Assembly: GCA_028015205.1 (NCBI GenBank)
Contig: CM051514.1
Span: forward strand, 29,156,150 to 29,220,149
DNA from: Mytilisepta virgata
Lineage: Eukaryota; Mollusca; Bivalvia; Mytilida; Mytilidae
Direction: 5' to 3'
DNA length: 64,000 bases
In this document: positions 48,192-57,928 of the stretch, in pieces
How positions within the stretch are numbered: position 1 is the stretch's first letter
Layout of the letters: the number at the start of each line of letters is the position of its first letter
Translations under genes and position numbers: made by a program
The notes under the pieces: generated by a model
Database searches by the model: none
The model's input: only the letters and a program-made list of their open reading frames with translations
What the model was told of the DNA's origin: nothing

Positions 48192-49255
48192 ATTAGATTG
48201 ACTGATTGACTGACTGTTTCTTGCTTAACGTCCAGTAGCAAATATTTAATGCTTCTTTAGGACGAGAACCAGTTCAACAAATTATCAAACTCAATTAAAC
48301 AGGGGTTGGACAGTACACAAAGGGGAACCAATTTGGACTGCCACTGCAAAAGGGTAAATGGTTGGGTAGGGTAAGATCAACTTTCCTATTGTTAATTTTC
48401 CCTTCTTGAGTAGCAATATACCAGCATCGCCTGCATATGGCGTCTACGTTTCTCAGCTTATCCGATTTTCAAGGGCACGCGTGAGTTATCCTGACTTTCC
48501 TGACAAAGAGGATTACTGCTGTCACAAAAGCTTCTTAACCCGGGTTTTATCAGGGATAGGTTGATGTCATCACTTAAGAAATTTTACGGTTGTCATCATG
48601 AATTGATTGACCATTACAGTGTTCCAATATCTAAGATGATGTTGGACCTGTTCCCACCGTCGTAACCTTTCATGTGCCTCCACCGATTTGTGACTTCCAC
48701 CGGATTGACTTTGTTGAACTTCACGACGGGTGCCGTATACGGAGCAGGAACTGCTTACCCTTCCGGAGCACCTGGGTTCACTCCTGGTTTTTATAGGAGT
48801 TCGTGTTGTTCATTGTTTTTTATTTTTCTGTGTTTATTTTTTGTGCTTGTGATTGTTCATTTGTCTTCCCGGGTTTGTCTGTCCAATGGATTACGTTTTA
48901 TTGATTGCTCCTTGTGTATATTTGTCCTTTTTATCCCTCTGTAGCAAATAGGGGTTGGACAGTACACAAAGGGAAACCAATCTTGACTGCCACTGTAAAA
49001 GGGTAAATACTTGGTACGGTAGGATCATTTATCATTCTGTAGCGGCCATCAGCCTACTCTTTTAGGAAAATTACAGAAAGGGTCTTTATCATACTGGGAG
49101 TGTGGCTTCTCCAAACTCGTTACCCACTATGGTCCGTGGTCATACTTTCCCTATCCGCCACTTGGGGACGTGCTAGGCAGCTCTCTTGGTTTAGCTCCAG
49201 TGATCCATCACATATGCCTATTTAACATTACAGAACGATATGGATTTAACGTAAT
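48192..49255 (+). repeat. Dispersed repeat D (interrupted)
   Basis: CTTGCTTAACGTCCAGTAGC opens the repeat. It continues GGACGAGAACCAGTTC, GGGGTTGGACAGTACACAAA, AAGGGTAAATGG, then after the insertion TAGCGGCCATCAGCCTACTC, GTTACCCACTATGGTCCGTG and TATCCGCCACTTGGGGACGT, ending near GATATGGATTTAACGTAATG. The same repeat is at 58921-59375. From general knowledge it is a widespread bivalve repeat, and its first block resembles the tail of SINE-B. Confidence 0.7.
48375..48943 (+). pseudogene. Penelope-like copy, C-terminal fragment and 3' UTR
   Basis: Starts at ACTTTCCTATTGTTAATTTT (VNFPFLSSNIPASPAYGVYV region), continues VSQLIRFSRARVSYPDF with a small insertion, KFYG(C)HHELIDHYS and the coding stop, then the full 3' UTR to GTCCTTTTT. 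It is flanked by an ~80-bp direct repeat of host sequence (48290-48374 and 48945-49026, GGGGTTGGACAGTACACAAA and so on), which is present only once in the other duplication copy. Confidence 0.8.
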
Positions 49256-49470
49256 GTAATTTATGAGATGAAGTCTTGTTATAAAAATTGAACACACACA
49301 AAAAATACAAATGAATGAAAACATATATTTACACTCTTGGTAATTGTAAATTCTTCCAAGATTTAAAACAATCTAATTGATCCAACATAAAATTAAGAAC
49401 ACTACATACACACCTAAGTTATCTTCCTATTTAGATGTATTTCTAGAAATTGACAAAAAAAGACATTTGA

Positions 49471-50046
49471 GCCAAAATTTGGCTTCCTATTTCGGTATTT
49501 TTTGGTTATGAGCACTTCTTGTTTAAAATAAGTTTGGTTTTTGGTCTTCCAAATGTTGAGGTTTTAATTCTGCTCATGAGAGGTAACTCCTTGAAATGCG
49601 TCGTATACAGTAAAGTATAAATTTACTATTTCTAATATTGGTATCTTTGGATTGTTATTTTGAAACTCCTGGGACGATTCCTCTGCATGGTGGGCCCTAG
49701 ATCCCCGAGGGTATTCGCCAACCCAGTCGTCAGCCGTGTCTGACATGATTATTCATTGATTTGTTACAGAAATGACAACTATTTATCAAAAATTCAAAAA
49801 TAATACAAATACTAAGGGTTATTCCTTGTATTGCACGTGGTAGATCTCCTTAGCTGAAATTTGGCTTCATATTTCGGTATTTTTTTTGTTATGAGTACTT
49901 CTTGTTTACAATAAGTTTGGTTTTTGGTCTTCCGAATGTTTAGGTTTTAATGCTACTGATGAGAGGTAACTCCTTGAAATGCTTTGTATACAGCATAGCT
50001 TAAATTTACTATATCTAATATTAGTATCTTTTGATTGTTATTTTGA
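49471..50046 (-). mobile_element. Small element with 191-bp direct terminal repeats (A-B-A), complete copy
   Basis: On the plus strand: A (49471-49663), B (49664-49855), A (49856-50046). The two A modules are about 90% alike by eye. The empty site is visible in duplication copy 2 at about 59598 (ATATTTGAAGACAAAAC). The flanks ATTTGA and TTTTGA suggest a TTGA target duplication, or TTGA at the element end. A 60-codon minus-strand frame (49564-49746) starts MSDTADDWVGEYPRGSRAHH in B and ends AFQGVTSHEQN in A. No LTR-type TG..CA ends and no primer-binding site were seen, so this may be a TRIM-like element, a tandem-repeat-derived insertion, or something new. Confidence 0.7.
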
Positions 50047-50218
50047 AGGCAAACCTTTATGACAAATGGGATGAATTCAATTTTCCGGTTGTCAAGTTCC
50101 CTTTTTCTTGTGCAATACACGTGTATACCAGCATCGCTGAATGCGGTTAAAGATAAAGTAGAAGGATTTTTTTCAGTTACAAAAGAATAGATTGTTGTCA
50201 TTACTAAATAAAATATTA
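50047..50218 (+). pseudogene. Divergent Penelope-like RT fragment (duplication copy 1)
   Basis: Together with 49436-49470 (SYLDVFLEIDKK) it reads ANLYDKWDEFNFPVVKFPFS, the equivalent of TKLYDKRDDFNFPIVNFPFL in the main family, followed by a GVYV-like remnant. It differs from the main family at many positions, so it is an older lineage. The homologous relic is at 59545-59770. Confidence 0.7.
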
Positions 50219-50468
50219 TGTTTGTTTAGTTGGAGTTTTCAGCACATTTGGCTATTTCGCGGCGGCCAGTTTTTATTGGTAGAGGAAGCCGAGTACCCTG
50301 AGAGAACCACCGATCTTTGGTATGAAAATTAGCAATTCTTCTCAATTTAGATCGGAGTCGAACACACCCCGCCACAGGTGAGATTCGAACTCGCAACCTC
50401 AGTGTTGACAGGCTAGTGATCATTAGTAATCATGACGAACTACCTAGACCACTTGGCCACCGAGGCCC
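50219..50468 (-). mobile_element. SINE family A, full copy
   Basis: Read on the minus strand it begins GGGGCCTCGGTGGCCAAGTG with a tRNA-Ser/Leu-like head (box A TGGCCAAGTGG, box B GAGTTCGAATCTCACC). The body includes GTGTTCGACTCCGATCTAAA and GGTTCTCTCAGGGTACTCGG, then AAACTGGCCGCCGCGAAATA, and the end is CCAACTAAACAAA. The same element is at 59777-60024 and 63319-63590. Confidence 0.85.
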
Positions 50469-50704
50469 CTCAATAAAAGAATTATTGCATAACATCTGTA
50501 AATAGGCAATACCAATTAAATTTTGAATTATTTTGTGCAAGCGTCCTTACTAAAACTGGGGCTGCGGGTTAACTGTTTCAACAATAGCTTTCTAGTTATG
50601 TTCATTATTTAACTTTCTTTTATTCCATTTCATCTTTAATATTGTTAATTGTATACCCTGAATAAAGTATTTACTGTGCTATAATGTCCATGTATACTGT
50701 ACGA

Positions 50705-51320
50705 ATGGAAATTTAAATCTTCTGTTATAAAAGTCAGTAATTTTAGACATAACATTTAATGATTCAATAATATTTAAAAATTTACAAATGACTTTCTAGT
50801 ACTTAAAAGAATATATTTGCAAATAATGATTACAGTTCGTTATAATATCATTTAAAAGCCGGAATTCAAATAGAATTTTCCAACGGTCAATGTGCTTCGT
50901 TTCTCAAACTACTGTTCATGAAAATAAGTTCCGCTCCCCATCTTCAGTGTCTTTACAGCATTAACAATTAAATGTCCAGCAGTGTAATTCTCCCGCAGTA
51001 GAATTAAAGTCTTCGTATCAATTGCCAGCTGTTCCCATCTCTCCACAACTGTATTTGTGTTTTGCAATAAATGTTCTAGTTAATTCATACATGCCCAGAG
51101 GTTTCCATCCCGAATGTTCTAAAAATGACTCTACTCGTTCATCAGTGAACAACATCTTATTTCCAGACCAATTACAAAAGCTAAATACAGCTTTTGTGTT
51201 TCTAGATATTTCTAGATAAGATTTACTTGGAAATTCAAAACAACATTTGTTAGAAGAATGCAGTACAGCTAAAAACATAAGTACTCATTAACTTCAAGTT
51301 AACATGGTTCAAATATATGC
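50705..51320 (-). pseudogene. Decayed host-like coding sequence (duplication copy 1)
   Basis: On the minus strand, 51018-51278 is open and reads FPSKSYLEISRNTKAVFSFC, NWSGNKMLFTDERVESFLEH and SGWKPLGMYELTRTFIAKHK. Downstream pieces (YEDFNSTAGELHCWTFN-like, then DTEDGE) continue in shifted frames. The paralogous segment at 60028-60720 keeps a different open part. The two together suggest one ancestral coding exon, broken in both copies. Family not recognised. Confidence 0.4.
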
Positions 51321-51380
51321 TGTAGGAAAAAACAGTGATTAGAGCAGCTTGGATAAGTTCTGTGACTGGATTACCAAATG

Positions 51381-52490
51381 GTAGAGATCTCAATCTAGTT
51401 GATAATCAAAAGGTAAAAAATATGCTAGCTAAAGGCCCCAAATACCGAGAACCTCAGCCAATTAATTGGAAATATAATTTAAAATTACTTATGGATTCTG
51501 TTGAGGACTATGCCAGAAAATGGACTTCAAAGGAAGAGGTACCTGCTGACATACTTCCAGAGTGGTTGAAGGCTATTAGGTCAATGATACAAATCCGAAT
51601 TAAAAGCCTCCAAGGGTTTATGAGCACTTAAGCTAAATGCATCGTTAAAGACCCTAAGGTTGTTGAAAACTTGACTCCCCTCTATGACAAATATGTAGTG
51701 GTCCCAGCTGAATAAGCCCACAATAACATCGATTTTGTCTGCAAGAACTATTATTTTGAGTGTCTTCGAAACGAATTTGGAATAGATAACACTACGGGTA
51801 AGCGAACTTATACACCGACCACGCTCACTAAACAGGAAGTCCTTGATAACCACAAGACCGTTCTTCATTCCTTTGGCATTTCTACAAAGGGTGAAGAAAT
51901 TGTCCTTCCTGCTCTTTATTGGATTCCTAAACTACATCAGAATCCGTTTAAACAAAGGTACATTGCTGGGTCAGCTAATTGCTCTACAAAACCTCTTTCA
52001 AAGATTTTAACATTCATATTGACATGTATTAAAGAGGGCCTTCTGAATTAGTGTGAAACATTATATTCCACCAGTGGTGTCAATCAGATGTGGATTCTTA
52101 AAAACTCCAAAAATTTACTTCAATATCTAAAATCAAAATCTTTGGCTACATGAAACAGCATTTGACTTCTGTACACTTTGCACTACCATACCACATTCTC
52201 AATTAAAAGATCGCTTAAAGCAACTAATTTATCAATGTTTGTTCAAGTAAAATGGGACACGCAGGTATAAATTTCTTGTTGTAGGTAGAGAAAAGGCTTA
52301 TTTCGTGAAGAACCACTCTGGTTCTGAGAAAAAGTATTCTGAAGATGAAACAAACATGTTAGATTTTCTCATAGACAACATATTACAATGGGAACCAACT
52401 GTGCTCCTCTCGTCGCCGATCTATTTCTGTACTCATATGAAGCGGACTTCATTCAAGGGTTACTACGTGAAAACAAAAAAAAACTAGCCC
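51381..52490 (+). pseudogene. Penelope-like copy, 5' half (N-terminal region to palm motif B)
   Basis: The first frame (51335-51629) reads GRDLNLVDNQKVKNMLAKGP, KYREPQPINWKYNLKLLMDS and VEDYARKWTSKEEVPADILP. It continues, after frameshifts, VVVPAE-AHNNIDFVCKNYY, KGEEIVLPALYWIPKLHQNP, FKQRYIAGSANCSTKPLSKI, SGVNQMWILKNSK, AYFVKNHSGSEKKYSEDETN and MLDFLIDNI. A gap follows, then MGTNCAPLVADLFLYSYEAD and FIQGLLRENKKKLA. It is the only copy in the window that shows the region N-terminal to the palm. The YIDD motif and everything after it are not on this strand; they lie inverted at 52491-53134. A GIY-YIG endonuclease was not seen, but the 5' end is truncated. Confidence 0.85.
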
Positions 52491-53134
52491 AAAAACCAGG
52501 AGTGAACCAGGTGCTCCCGAAGGGTAAGCAGTTCCTGCTCCGTATACGGCAACTTTCAACAAAGTCAATCCTGGGGAAGTCACAAATCGGCGGAGGCACA
52601 TTGAAGGTTACGATAGTGGGAACAGGTCCAACATCATCTTAGATATTGGAACACTGTAATGGTCAATCAATTCGTGATGACGACCATAAAGTGTCTTAAG
52701 TGATGACATCAACTTATCCCTGATAAAACCCTGGTAAGAAGCTTTTTTGACAGCAGTAATCCCCTTTGTCGAAAGTCAGGGTAACTCACGCATGCCCTTG
52801 AAAATCGGATAAGCTGAGAAACGTAGACGCCATTTGCAGGCGATGCTGGTATATTGCTACTCAAGAACAGAAAATTAACAATAGGAAAGTTGAAGTCGGC
52901 ACGTTTGTCATAAAGTTTTATCTTCAAATGTCCCTAGTAGTCTATTTCAAGAAACAAATCCAAATATGAAACGGACTTTGATGTATCTGTAGTATCCTTA
53001 ATTTCAAGCTCACTGGGGTAGATAAGATGTAGAAAGTCTTGGAATATTTCGTTATTTAACGACAACACATCATCTATATAACGAAATGTGAAATTACAGG
53101 ATTTGGCTATTTCTTTAAATCTTAAACTTAACAT
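52491..53134 (-). pseudogene. Penelope-like copy, inverted 3' half (YIDD to 3' UTR)
   Basis: Read on the minus strand from 53134: KEIAKSCNFTFRYIDDVLSL (catalytic YIDD at about 53074), NNEIFQDFLHLIYPSELEIK, SVSYLDLFLEIDY, KLYDKRADFNFPIVNFLFLS, QLIRFSRACVSYPDF, then the 3' tail with GGAACTGCTTACCCTTCGGG near 52520 and GGTGCTCCC-type block at 52510. The first residues continue exactly where the plus-strand half stops (KKKLA), so the two halves look like one element with an inverted 3' part. Confidence 0.85.
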
Positions 53135-54655
53135 GGTTACAGGGTGAAATAAAGTAGAATCGAATATTACCTCAAGTAATTATATGTTCTCCAAAATAAA
53201 AAAAATCCAGACTCATAAACGCTTCCAATCGGGAAATCTAGGTTAAGTTATACCCTCTCCCAATAAACTAAAGGAAGATATAACAATCTAAGATTTCTAA
53301 TAATTTATTGTCACCCTCCCCTCCAAAATAAAAAATAATTAAATAAATAAAAACTAAATGAAAATGTCTGCTTTCTAAGACTCGTTACTCATATATATAA
53401 AGTTTAAATTATTAAGTGTTTAAAGAAGCCTTCAATAAAGTTTCGTATGCAATCCGAACTGCACATTTATTTTTATTATTAATAAAATAATAACATGGTT
53501 GTTATATTTGTTAAAACATACAATAAAAGGTGCTTATTTCGTTGGACAGAATAAACATGATAAAGCGGTGTCAGTATGATTACTTTTTAATGAGGATGTA
53601 TCGTTTGTACCTAGTTTTAAATATTTTTATCAAACATTGATGCGCCTCAAAGATAACTGGTGTTCTCCAGTGACATCCCTGTAACCTTAAAAATGTAGAA
53701 AATAGCTATAATTTTTATTTGAACTTTCTGTGTTAAAACACAAATTTAGATGCATACTATTTTTTTAAAATAATTTTTTAGGCTTCTGAGTCAATGCATT
53801 AACTTTGGAAAAAACATTTCTGGTTATCATAATAAAAATTTCTAGGATCCATCTTCTTATAACGTCTTTCTGCACTCTTATATTTTTATAAGCCAACAAA
53901 ATGCAACTATCACCTTTAAAGTTTATTGAATTTAAAAAATAATTGTTGGTGTTTGGTTTAATTTAATTGCATGACCAAAACCTTCTAATAAAATAACCCG
54001 AAACATCTGATCTTACAGAAGCATAGCTTAGTAGCGGAATGGGAATTATTGCATGTAGACCGTTGTGATATCTTAAAAACATTGCTAATTTGGCTTAAAA
54101 TAAAAATTAAACTATTACTGTTTTAAAGTATATAGTCGTACAAATACCATGTTCCATTCTAAACCTTTCCTCTACGAGGGCAAAATAGGAACATAAAAGC
54201 TAGTCAGGCTCGGGACAGACATGTACCAGTAGCAGGCAATACACTGGTACTTAAAACCAGACCATAGGCTATAATAATCCAAAAGTTAAGACCAGAAGCA
54301 GCGGTAGCTACTTAAGAAAGCCTATCTGTGCTCGTTTCTAAAATTTGCCAAAGTCACTAGGGTTATCAAATTGTATTCCAAATCTGTTTGTTTTATTTCA
54401 TACATTGTATCTGTCATTTTTCTAAAGATTAAGGTATGTTTTTAGCCCAGATAAATGATAAAGAATATTTTGGTCCACTTGTATTTCATAACGAAAACAA
54501 AAAGAAAATAAAAGAGGATGGAAATTCAAAATAAATATAATTCATCATTTTTTACGACCTACCATATTTAAGTAAGTATTCTGTGGTCACAAAATGATAT
54601 ATGAGCAAAAAAATTTTAAAAAATAATATATTGCATGAGTGATGATTTGTCATTT
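53135..54655. other. No recognisable feature
   Basis: AT-rich sequence upstream of the shell-matrix gene, with no supported gene or repeat. Distal regulatory sequence is possible, but I see no specific site. Confidence 0.4.
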
Positions 54656-54661
54656 AGTTTG

Positions 54662-54669
54662 TATATAAG
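54662..54669 (+). promoter_or_regulatory. Candidate TATA box of the shell-matrix gene
   Basis: TATATAAG lies about 30 bp before a stretch with CACCAGTCC (initiator-like, near 54692), a GC-richer short exon-like segment and a consensus splice donor. The spacing is that of a core promoter. Confidence 0.5.
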
Positions 54670-54691
54670 TCCTCAAGATTTGCAAAAGCGG

Positions 54692-54723
54692 CACCAGTCC
54701 AACTCCGAAGCCTCAGGAAAACG
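54692..54723 (+). other. Candidate non-coding exon 1 of the shell-matrix gene
   Basis: About 30 nt from the inferred start site to CTCAGGAAAACG, followed by GTAAGT at 54724, a perfect donor. The next strong acceptor before the coding exon is TTTTTTTTCAG ending at 56541, giving an 1818-bp intron. Both splice-site choices are inference; a transcript would settle them. No ATG is present, so it would be purely 5' UTR. Confidence 0.45.
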
Positions 54724-56014
54724 GTAAGTGTATTCTAAAATTTAACTCTGAAACAATGATTTAGCCTTTAAATAAAGTTGATTTCGAAAGTTTTCCTATG
54801 TTTTTTATATTTTAAGTTATATTTCTATAAAAAATACACTTTATATTTCTAGTGTCTTCAGGGTTAATGTATAACATGAATTACCATTTTGTTACAATTC
54901 AAGCGCAATTCATTGATGGAAATCGCGTTTCATTGCTGCGTTGCAGAAGAGATAAATTCATTATATTCTCAATCTGTATAAAATTCATTATTAAAATTGC
55001 ATTTTCGTTAACTGTGTGATACTTTAACTTTTGGTGTATAGAAATAGGATTTATATTTTGTATTTTGTGTTTTGTTTTGAAATTAATCTCTACGCTTTTG
55101 CTTTTCAATAATGAAATAAAAAAAGGACCAGTTTGGGATAGAATCTAAACATATATCTCCCAGAGCTTTCCGTATATATTGACTTCCGTTTCCAACCCTA
55201 TGTTTTGACCTATAATGTGTTTGTTTCAGTACTTTCCATAATTCTGATATAAAGTGATTATCTCACGTTTTATGTCACATGATTCGATCTCATTGCATTC
55301 CTTTCCAGCCACAATTCTATATTTTTAATGAATTACCTGGACTATTTCATCTCATAGTGATGTTCCTTTTTCATATTTTTTGGATCAGATTTATTTCTCG
55401 ACTTAGTGTATACTCATTATATCTTTTTAAAGGGCCTGATCCTGATGAAAAGAACATTAAAAGCCAAATAAGTCAATTTTTAACATCAATTTTTTCTATT
55501 TTAATAAATTAAGATAGTTCCTTGTAAGAATACACTTCCTTTGAATACACCCATACCAAAATACTTTTATTTAAATAGCCAATTCAAATCTTTAAATGTT
55601 TTTTTTTCGAACGAAACTTAGATTCTTGGTTATATCAGAAATATATTACTAGCTAAGATTGATTTTTCCTTTTGTTAATTTAATTACTTTTGCATCGTTT
55701 TTATTTAATGGTTTTTACTTTTTTCGAAAATTACTGAAAAATACTTGATATAAGTTATGGCTTTAGTTTTATACCGTTGTTAAACAATAACCCTGAATGA
55801 AGGTAGAGGACTGACGCTCGTATCATTTAAAAAAAGATATCTAAAATGTTCACCCGATGGCTTTGGCTTTTCCGTTTTGGTCAATTTGAGATGTTTTTAA
55901 TTCGATATACAAGGGTTTGAATTATGGTTTTGCTTTTCAAAATTTTAGGTCTTGAACACAACTGATAAATCGTAATGAAACGAAATGTGCACACCAGTTA
56001 AGTTCGAAGATATT

Positions 56015-56330
56015 GTTATCGGGGCGATATCTGTTCGTGTGTCCCTCTGTCCGTCCGTCAGACTTTCTTGTGAACCGAACTCGTCATTCGCTTTTATTTT
56101 CTATACATTTCTATTCATTTGATTTCTATACAGTATTGTCACATTCTATATGTAGATGCGCAGAACGATTAAAGAATTTTATTTTCAAAAATTGGGTCCC
56201 ATAAGGGTCGAAGTTTGCAAATTGTGAATTTAATTTCTATACAGTGTTGTCACATAGATTCCTATAAGTGTTAATAAAATTTGTTGGATTTCAGAATATG
56301 TCCATTTTCACTGTAAAACTAGCTACGGTT
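56015..56330 (+). repeat. Dispersed repeat F copy, 230 bp upstream of the shell-matrix ORF
   Basis: Shares CCGTCCGTCA, CTATACAGTATTGTCACATT, TATGTAGATGCGCAGAACG and TTGGGTCCCATAAGGGTCG phrases with 42537-43130. Like that copy, it repeats the 'ACAGT(A/G)TTGTCA' block internally. Confidence 0.6.
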
Positions 56331-56397
56331 CTCATAGTTGCTGGTTTGAAACAGTTGTCCAATTAAACGAAGTTATCAGATTTATGTTTTGCTTTTC

Positions 56398-56407
56398 TAT
56401 ATAAATA
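56398..56407 (+). promoter_or_regulatory. Alternative TATA-like box
   Basis: TATATAAATA lies 156 bp before the ATG. It could support an alternative, unspliced start. It is AT-rich enough to occur by chance. Confidence 0.3.
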
Positions 56408-56562
56408 TTATATCCAAATATCAACAGATTTCAGTAATCTAGTTTGGTGCAAACTGCCTCCCTACATTTTATCGGACGACTCATTGCCACGTGTAGTCTA
56501 ATGGGGTGTTATCCTGATTCTTTCCCGTCATTTTTTTTCAGTTTTTAAATACTATTCTTAAA

Positions 56563-57018
56563 ATGAAGCTCGCTGTAGCAGTACTTTTGGTTGTCTGTCT
56601 TTCCTTCGCAACAGCCGAAAAGAAATATGGCGGCGGCTATGGAGGGTATGGTGGAGGTGGCTATGGAGGGTATGGCGGAGGCGGCTATGGAGGGTATGGA
56701 GGTGGCGGTTTTGGAGGTTATGGAGGAGGCGGAGGGTATGGAGGATACGGGGGATATAAAATTGTAATGGCTCCAGTACTCGTTGGTGGATATGGAATAG
56801 GATACGGCGGAGGTTATGGAGGAGGGTGGGGCGGTGGAATGGGAGGAGGATGGGGCGGTGGATACGGAGGAGGTTGGGGAGGTGGTTTAGGAGGATGGGG
56901 CGGTGGTTTTGGCGGTGGCTATGGAGGCTATGGTGGTGGTTATGGAGGAGGTTATGGTGGTGGTGGAGGTTATGGAGGATATGGCAAAAAAGGATATGGT
57001 AATAGTTTCATTTATTAG
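56563..57018 (+). CDS. Shematrin-like glycine/tyrosine-rich secreted shell-matrix protein
   Basis: A complete single-exon frame of 151 codons plus stop. Residues 1-18 (MKLAVAVLLVVCLSFATA) form a clear signal peptide, with probable cleavage before EKK. Residues 21-65 are GGYGGYGGGG-type repeats. Residues 66-80 are a non-repetitive, hydrophobic linker (KIVMAPVLVGGYGIG). Residues 81-113 are GGGWGGG repeats with Trp at 89, 97, 105 and 112. Residues 114-140 return to GGYGGGYGGG. The C terminus is GKKGYGNSFIY, with a basic pair. Signal peptide, Gly-rich domains and a basic tail are characteristic of shematrins, which are mantle-secreted proteins thought to form the organic framework of shell layers. 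Other Gly/Tyr-rich secreted proteins (byssal or cuticular) are possible. The start ATG is the first in frame and lies 21 nt after the inferred splice acceptor. High GC in this segment contrasts with the flanks. No canonical AATAAA follows closely; one lies at about 57985. Confidence 0.9.
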   Translation: MKLAVAVLLVVCLSFATAEKKYGGGYGGYGGGGYGGYGGGGYGGYGGGGFGGYGGGGGYGGYGGYKIVMAPVLVGGYGIGYGGGYGGGWGGGMGGGWGGGYGGGWGGGLGGWGGGFGGGYGGYGGGYGGGYGGGGGYGGYGKKGYGNSFIY

Positions 57019-57928
57019 TGTTATGTTTTCGTTAAAATTTTTCATTTTCAATACTAAAAATGAATGACTTGTTAGATTGATATAAAGGTAAGTTATATTT
57101 TGTATTTACTAAATCAGAAATTTTATTTGTACACGTTGTGTAAATAATATTATTTCGTTTAGGTTATAATTTGTATGAAGTTATAGCTTGGAACTATATA
57201 TCATACCTCTACTTAAGCTTGTTCTAATATCCTAACGTTAACACTTTGTACAGAATCAATTGTGCAAGTAATAAGGTGTAAAATATTGTGTTAGCAAATT
57301 ACAAAGGGTTCGTTGTGGTGTAAGAGTTTTGGGCGAAAACAAGTCTATAACGATTGAATATATAAAACTGTAACTCTGGTTTCAGGCATATTTGTCTTCT
57401 AAGCAGTATGCTTGAACTTTACAGTAGCATTTATTATTGAAAAATGTTTAAACTGAAAATTCTCTCCTGTTTTAATTGTTTTTTGTGGTCATCTTCGAAT
57501 TTCGAATCACCCGATTATACAACAGTTTTGATTATTTCTTCAGCTGTCTACATTTCAATGTAGATCTCTCTTTATGAATTATAATTTGCTATTTTTATAC
57601 CTCCAATGTATCACTGTTACACGTGTGTTCGATTCTTTTACCATGCAAAACGGCATGGATAATACCCTTGGGGAGATTTCCTCCTGAGTATTTTGTATTG
57701 TTTTAATACACGACTAATTGATTGTACTAATATTACTTTTATATAACAAACTTTTGTACAAGTTTTAAATCTTTTAAATCCACATTTCATGACAAACTAC
57801 TAAGCACAGCATCAACAGTTTTTATGTTTGCTCTATCTCGTACAAACAAATTCTACTGATTTTAAAGAGGTTCTCATATCATACATCTAATATAAAACTT
57901 TGTGTTTTTTTAGTAAGGTGTTTAGATA
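57019..57928. other. 3' flank of the shell-matrix gene, nothing else recognised
   Basis: Contains AAAG|GTAAGT at about 57087, a possible donor that would allow a 3'-UTR intron. No gene or repeat is supported. Confidence 0.35.

Larger units (their letters stand above)
47430..51380 (+). repeat. Segmental duplication, copy 1 (3.95 kb with insertions)
   Basis: Collinear and direct with 57929-60764. Matching anchors include ACTGTATTATAGATCCTATC, TTAATTTTCAAATAAAAAGT, CCTAGGCGTACG, GAACGATATGGATTTAACGT, TTAGATGTATTTCTAGAAAT, and TTAGATATTTCTAGATAAGA-like sequence near 51210 and 60570. Copy 1 carries a Penelope-like insertion (48375-48943) and an A-B-A insertion (49471-50046) that copy 2 lacks. Both copies share the SINE-A insertion, so that SINE predates the duplication. 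Confidence 0.85.
54724..56541 (+). other. Inferred 5'-UTR intron
   Basis: Bounded by GTAAGT and a polypyrimidine-AG. It contains no convincing coding region, only the repeat F copy at 56015-56330. An alternative promoter inside it (56398-56407) would make part of this region 5' flank instead. Confidence 0.4.

Noticed and set aside
50226..50423. Arg-rich 65-codon minus-strand frame, also at 59810-59995
   Set aside because: Both are the tRNA-like head and body of SINE-A read as protein.
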